The notes beneath the pieces were generated by a model. That model was not told the DNA's origin. It was given only the letters and a program-made list of their open reading frames with translations, and searched no databases. A stretch of 64,000 nucleotides of DNA from Sphingomonas sp. PsM26 (lineage in GTDB: Bacteria; Pseudomonadota; Alphaproteobacteria; Sphingomonadales; Sphingomonadaceae). Position numbers and translations under genes: made by a program. Shown here in pieces: positions 61,607 to 64,000 of the stretch. The DNA is taken from contig JARUXA010000007.1 of the NCBI GenBank assembly GCA_030433805.1, positions 1 to 64,000 of the forward strand, in the 5' to 3' direction. Each line of letters starts with the position of its first letter. Position 1 is the stretch's first letter.

Positions 61607-63397
61607 ATGATGCGGTGGTGGCTTTTCGTCGTCGGCATGGTCGTGACCCTCCCGGCCCACGCGCAACTGACCGCGCCGGTGAAGAATGGGGATCTGTCCA
61701 TCACGGTCACGGGCACCCGTATCCCCAAGACCAAGGTCGAGATGAGCAACTGGCGCATGGCGGAAACGCCGCATGTCGTCGTGTTCAGCGAAAACGACGA
61801 GAAGGATTTGCGCCGCACCGCGCACAATCTCGAAAAGCTCCACTTCCTGCTCTCGGCCCTGACCGGACGGGTGGACGCGCCGGACGAGACGATCAAGCTC
61901 GCCGTCACGATGATTGGCGATGTGGCGACGTTCGAGCAGCTTCGGTTGACCGACCTCCGCTGGCAATATGGGCCGTTTCCGAAGGCTTTCGCAAAGACGG
62001 TCTATTACGATCCGCGCGAAGAAGGGTCGGTGCTTGCAACCACAGGGGCCGGGGTGAATGTCGTTCTTCAGCCATCGGACGGCCGTCCAACGAACCGCAA
62101 TTGCTTTCGCGATGACGGCGGTTATCCCATGGATCAATTCGTCGTATTCAGCTTCACGGGTGGTAGCACCGTTCCCGGTCGTGACCCCAGCCTCGATCCA
62201 ACAACAGCAGACATCGCCCCTCAGCTTACGAAGAACGAGATTGCCTTCTGCCAGACCGCCGATTCCCGGCTCTACGCCGGCTTCGCGCAGAATTACCTGA
62301 TGACCTATTCCCCCGCGGCATACCCGCGCTGGTTCCTGCAGGGCTTTGGGGAAATATTCGCCACGATGGTCGCTAGCGACGACCATGTGGAATACGGCCA
62401 GCTCCCACCCGGTTTTTTCAAAGTCATGGAGCATTACGGCGATTATCCGGTAACGGATATCCTGAGCGGCCGCTATCTCTCGGGCGAGGGGCGGGCCTGG
62501 ACCCCCTATCACGCGTGGCGGCTGGTCCATCTCCTGTATTTTTCGGACACGTTGAAGCCGCGTTTGCGGACCTATCTCGACGCCGTGGCGAACGGGGCCT
62601 ACCCGGAAAGCGCCGCAAGCGCGTTGGGCAGTCCGGCCGAGCTTCAGCGCGCCGTCAACGCCTACCGGGGCCGCGCGGTGCAGGCCGAGCGGATGACCTT
62701 TCCTGTCGCGCGCACCCCGGCCCCGACCGTCCGTCGCCTGACCCGGGCGGAGGCGGGTCTGATCCGGGGGCGGCTCGAGCTTGGCGCGCGGATCGATGTG
62801 CCTGCCGAAGAGGGCCGCGACCGTTCGACGGCGCTTGCCCGACGCGCAGCCTGGCTCGCGCGGCTGCGCGGCAACGCGAGCCGCTTCCCCGACCTGATCG
62901 AAAACCAGTTGCTGTTGGCCGAGGCCGAATGTCGCAGCGGCAATCCGCCAGACTGTCTCGCCGCCGCCGATCGGGTGATCGCACAGGCCCCGACGGACAC
63001 GCGCGCGCTTGTCTGGAAGGGCACGGCGCTTGCCGCATTGGCCGGACGCGCGCCCGCCGTCGAGCGTCAGCCGCAGCTTGAGCGAGCCAGAGGTTTCATC
63101 GCCAAAGCCAACCGCGCGGATCCGGAAGGAATCCTTCCGCTCATCGCTTATTACAACAGCTTTGCCGTTGCCGGGACGGAAGCCTCGGACCTCGCCGTAG
63201 GAGGGCTCTACAAAGTCGTGCAGTCGTCCCCCGCCGCGCCCGGTCCACGGCTGAAGCTCGGGCAAGAACTGATCGGGCGCGCGTTCAAGGACGAAGCGCG
63301 CAGCACGCTGTTGCCGGTCGCGTATGGTCCGTTCGCCACGCCGGAACAGCCAACCGCGGCCGCCTTGCTGCCGCAAACTGTGCCACGCGGTAACTAA
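61607..63397 (+). CDS. Secreted degenerate gluzincin-like protein with repeat-rich tail
   Basis: 596 residues from tandem ATGs 61607/61610 (GGGGGGG 7-13 nt upstream); the frame runs further upstream but over the gpmA antisense strand. Signal peptide to about 20 (LPAHAQ). The middle 'YPRWFLQGFGEIFATM' (240-254) matches the 'P.WL.EG.AEYF' helix of gluzincin metallopeptidases, but the position of HExxH reads 'LYAGFAQNYL', so no zinc motif is present. The tail (about 415-590) is rich in helical Ala/Arg repeats resembling TPR. Probably a binding protein or dead enzyme. A tandem paralog follows. Confidence 0.75.
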   Translation: MMRWWLFVVGMVVTLPAHAQLTAPVKNGDLSITVTGTRIPKTKVEMSNWRMAETPHVVVFSENDEKDLRRTAHNLEKLHFLLSALTGRVDAPDETIKLAVTMIGDVATFEQLRLTDLRWQYGPFPKAFAKTVYYDPREEGSVLATTGAGVNVVLQPSDGRPTNRNCFRDDGGYPMDQFVVFSFTGGSTVPGRDPSLDPTTADIAPQLTKNEIAFCQTADSRLYAGFAQNYLMTYSPAAYPRWFLQGFGEIFATMVASDDHVEYGQLPPGFFKVMEHYGDYPVTDILSGRYLSGEGRAWTPYHAWRLVHLLYFSDTLKPRLRTYLDAVANGAYPESAASALGSPAELQRAVNAYRGRAVQAERMTFPVARTPAPTVRRLTRAEAGLIRGRLELGARIDVPAEEGRDRSTALARRAAWLARLRGNASRFPDLIENQLLLAEAECRSGNPPDCLAAADRVIAQAPTDTRALVWKGTALAALAGRAPAVERQPQLERARGFIAKANRADPEGILPLIAYYNSFAVAGTEASDLAVGGLYKVVQSSPAAPGPRLKLGQELIGRAFKDEARSTLLPVAYGPFATPEQPTAAALLPQTVPRGN

Positions 63398-63545
63398 AAC
63401 CAGCTACTATACAGGCTGCGCTCCCAAGTGAATGTCGCCATCAGCCAGTCTGCAACGAGGGTATACCATTAAGGACTCGATTTTTGGCCCAATCGGGCGC
63501 TTAATGTTGCCTTGAAGGACTTTACGGAACGTGGAGTTTCACAGG

Positions 63546-64000
63546 ATGCGGTGGTGGCTTGTCATCGTCGGTATGATCTTTAGCCTCCCGGCGCACGCGC
63601 AACTGACTGCGCCGGTGAAGAATGGGGATCTGACCATCACGGTCACGGGTACCCGAATTCCCAAGACCAAAATCGAGATGAGCAACTGGCGCATGGCGGA
63701 AACGCCGCATGTCGTGGTGTTCAGCCAGGACGACGAGAAGGCTTTGCGGGATACCGCGCACAACCTCGAGAAGCTGCACTTCCTGCTGTCGGCCCTGACC
63801 GGGCGGGTGGACAAGCCCGACGAAACGATCAAGATCGCGGTGACGATGATCGGGGCTGCCGCAGAGTTCGAGCAGCTTCGGCTGACCGACCTGCGCTGGC
63901 AATATGGCCCCTTTCCGACGCCTTTCGCCAAAACCATTTACTACGACCCCCGGGAGGAGGGGCCAGTTCTCGCGGCGACGCAAGCGGGCTCGAACCTGGT
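63546..64000 (+). CDS. Paralog of the preceding protein, cut by the window end
   Basis: Open from ATG 63546 to the window edge (151 codons). It starts MRWWLVIVGMIFSLPAHAQ and is over 80% identical to its neighbour over the visible part ('NGDLTITVTGTRIPKTKIEM', 'AETPHVVVFSQDDEKALRDT', 'TDLRWQYGPFP'). The upstream 70 bp also resembles the leader of the first copy ('CGGGCGCTTAATGTTG' against 'CAGGCGCTTGATGTCG'), so the duplicated block includes control DNA. GGAG ten nt before the ATG. Confidence 0.85.
   Translation, partial: MRWWLVIVGMIFSLPAHAQLTAPVKNGDLTITVTGTRIPKTKIEMSNWRMAETPHVVVFSQDDEKALRDTAHNLEKLHFLLSALTGRVDKPDETIKIAVTMIGAAAEFEQLRLTDLRWQYGPFPTPFAKTIYYDPREEGPVLAATQAGSNL

Noticed and set aside
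1..64000. Mobile elements, CRISPR, tRNA and toxin-antitoxin modules
   Set aside because: No transposase, integrase, repeat-spacer array, tRNA-like stem set or toxin gene was seen; the palindromic repeats have no regular spacing.

Overview
The window is a high-GC alphaproteobacterial chromosome segment, most likely from Sphingomonas or a close relative. Supporting signs are a CtrA/FlbD-lineage flagellar cluster with fliX, four large TonB-dependent receptors (TBDRs), a PEP-CTERM surface protein with a FeeM-type acyltransferase, many TPR and sulfotransferase proteins, and the dispersed palindromic repeats typical of sphingomonads (arms of the type CTTCCCCGGCGAAGGCCGGG). No tRNA, rRNA, CRISPR array, phage or transposase was found. 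The first ~100 bases are almost pure G/C homopolymer and look like a poor assembly end.

Layout. 1-7.6 kb: truncated sigma-54-type activator, hemerythrin protein, secreted GH92 mannosidase, PEP-CTERM protein behind a textbook sigma-54 promoter, FeeM-like N-acyl amino acid synthase, Rmf-like protein and an alpha-ketoglutarate-type MFS transporter. 7.7-20.4 kb: flagellar cluster. On the minus strand, in transcription order, it reads fliG, fliH, H-NOX, GGDEF/EAL enzyme, then a terminator and a separate TATAAT promoter, then fliF, fliN, flbD, flhA. flgB and fliX are on the plus strand, and flgI-flgJ-flgN form an overlapping minus-strand unit. The H-NOX/c-di-GMP pair sits between fliH and fliF, so a gas or redox sensor is wired into the flagellar operon. 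20.5-30.9 kb: mostly housekeeping (map, rpmB, tadA, a CNNM/CorC protein, purD, xseA, a DUF2093 protein, an M23 lipoprotein) plus small sphingomonad proteins.

30.9-49.2 kb: four TBDRs in two paralogous pairs arranged A-B-(module)-B'-A'. The central module holds a P-loop sulfotransferase-like protein, a TPR-Asp/Asn beta-hydroxylase and a TPR-sulfotransferase. All four receptors have a spaced dyad, TGTTGCA-N4-TGCTACA or close variants, about 145-180 bp before the start codon, so they may form one regulon. 49.5-64 kb: clpB, a penicillin-acylase-family enzyme, a serine-acetyltransferase-like protein, an M16 double peptidase, a small beta-rich protein, purK and purE (separated by an inserted palindrome), gpmA, and two tandem paralogs of a secreted protein that looks like a degenerate gluzincin peptidase with a repeat-rich tail, the second cut by the window end.

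The strongest candidates for new biology are the NO/redox-to-c-di-GMP insertion in the flagellar operon, the TBDR-sulfotransferase-hydroxylase island with its shared operator, and the FlbD and DctD-like AAA+ activators that have lost the sigma-54 contact loop.
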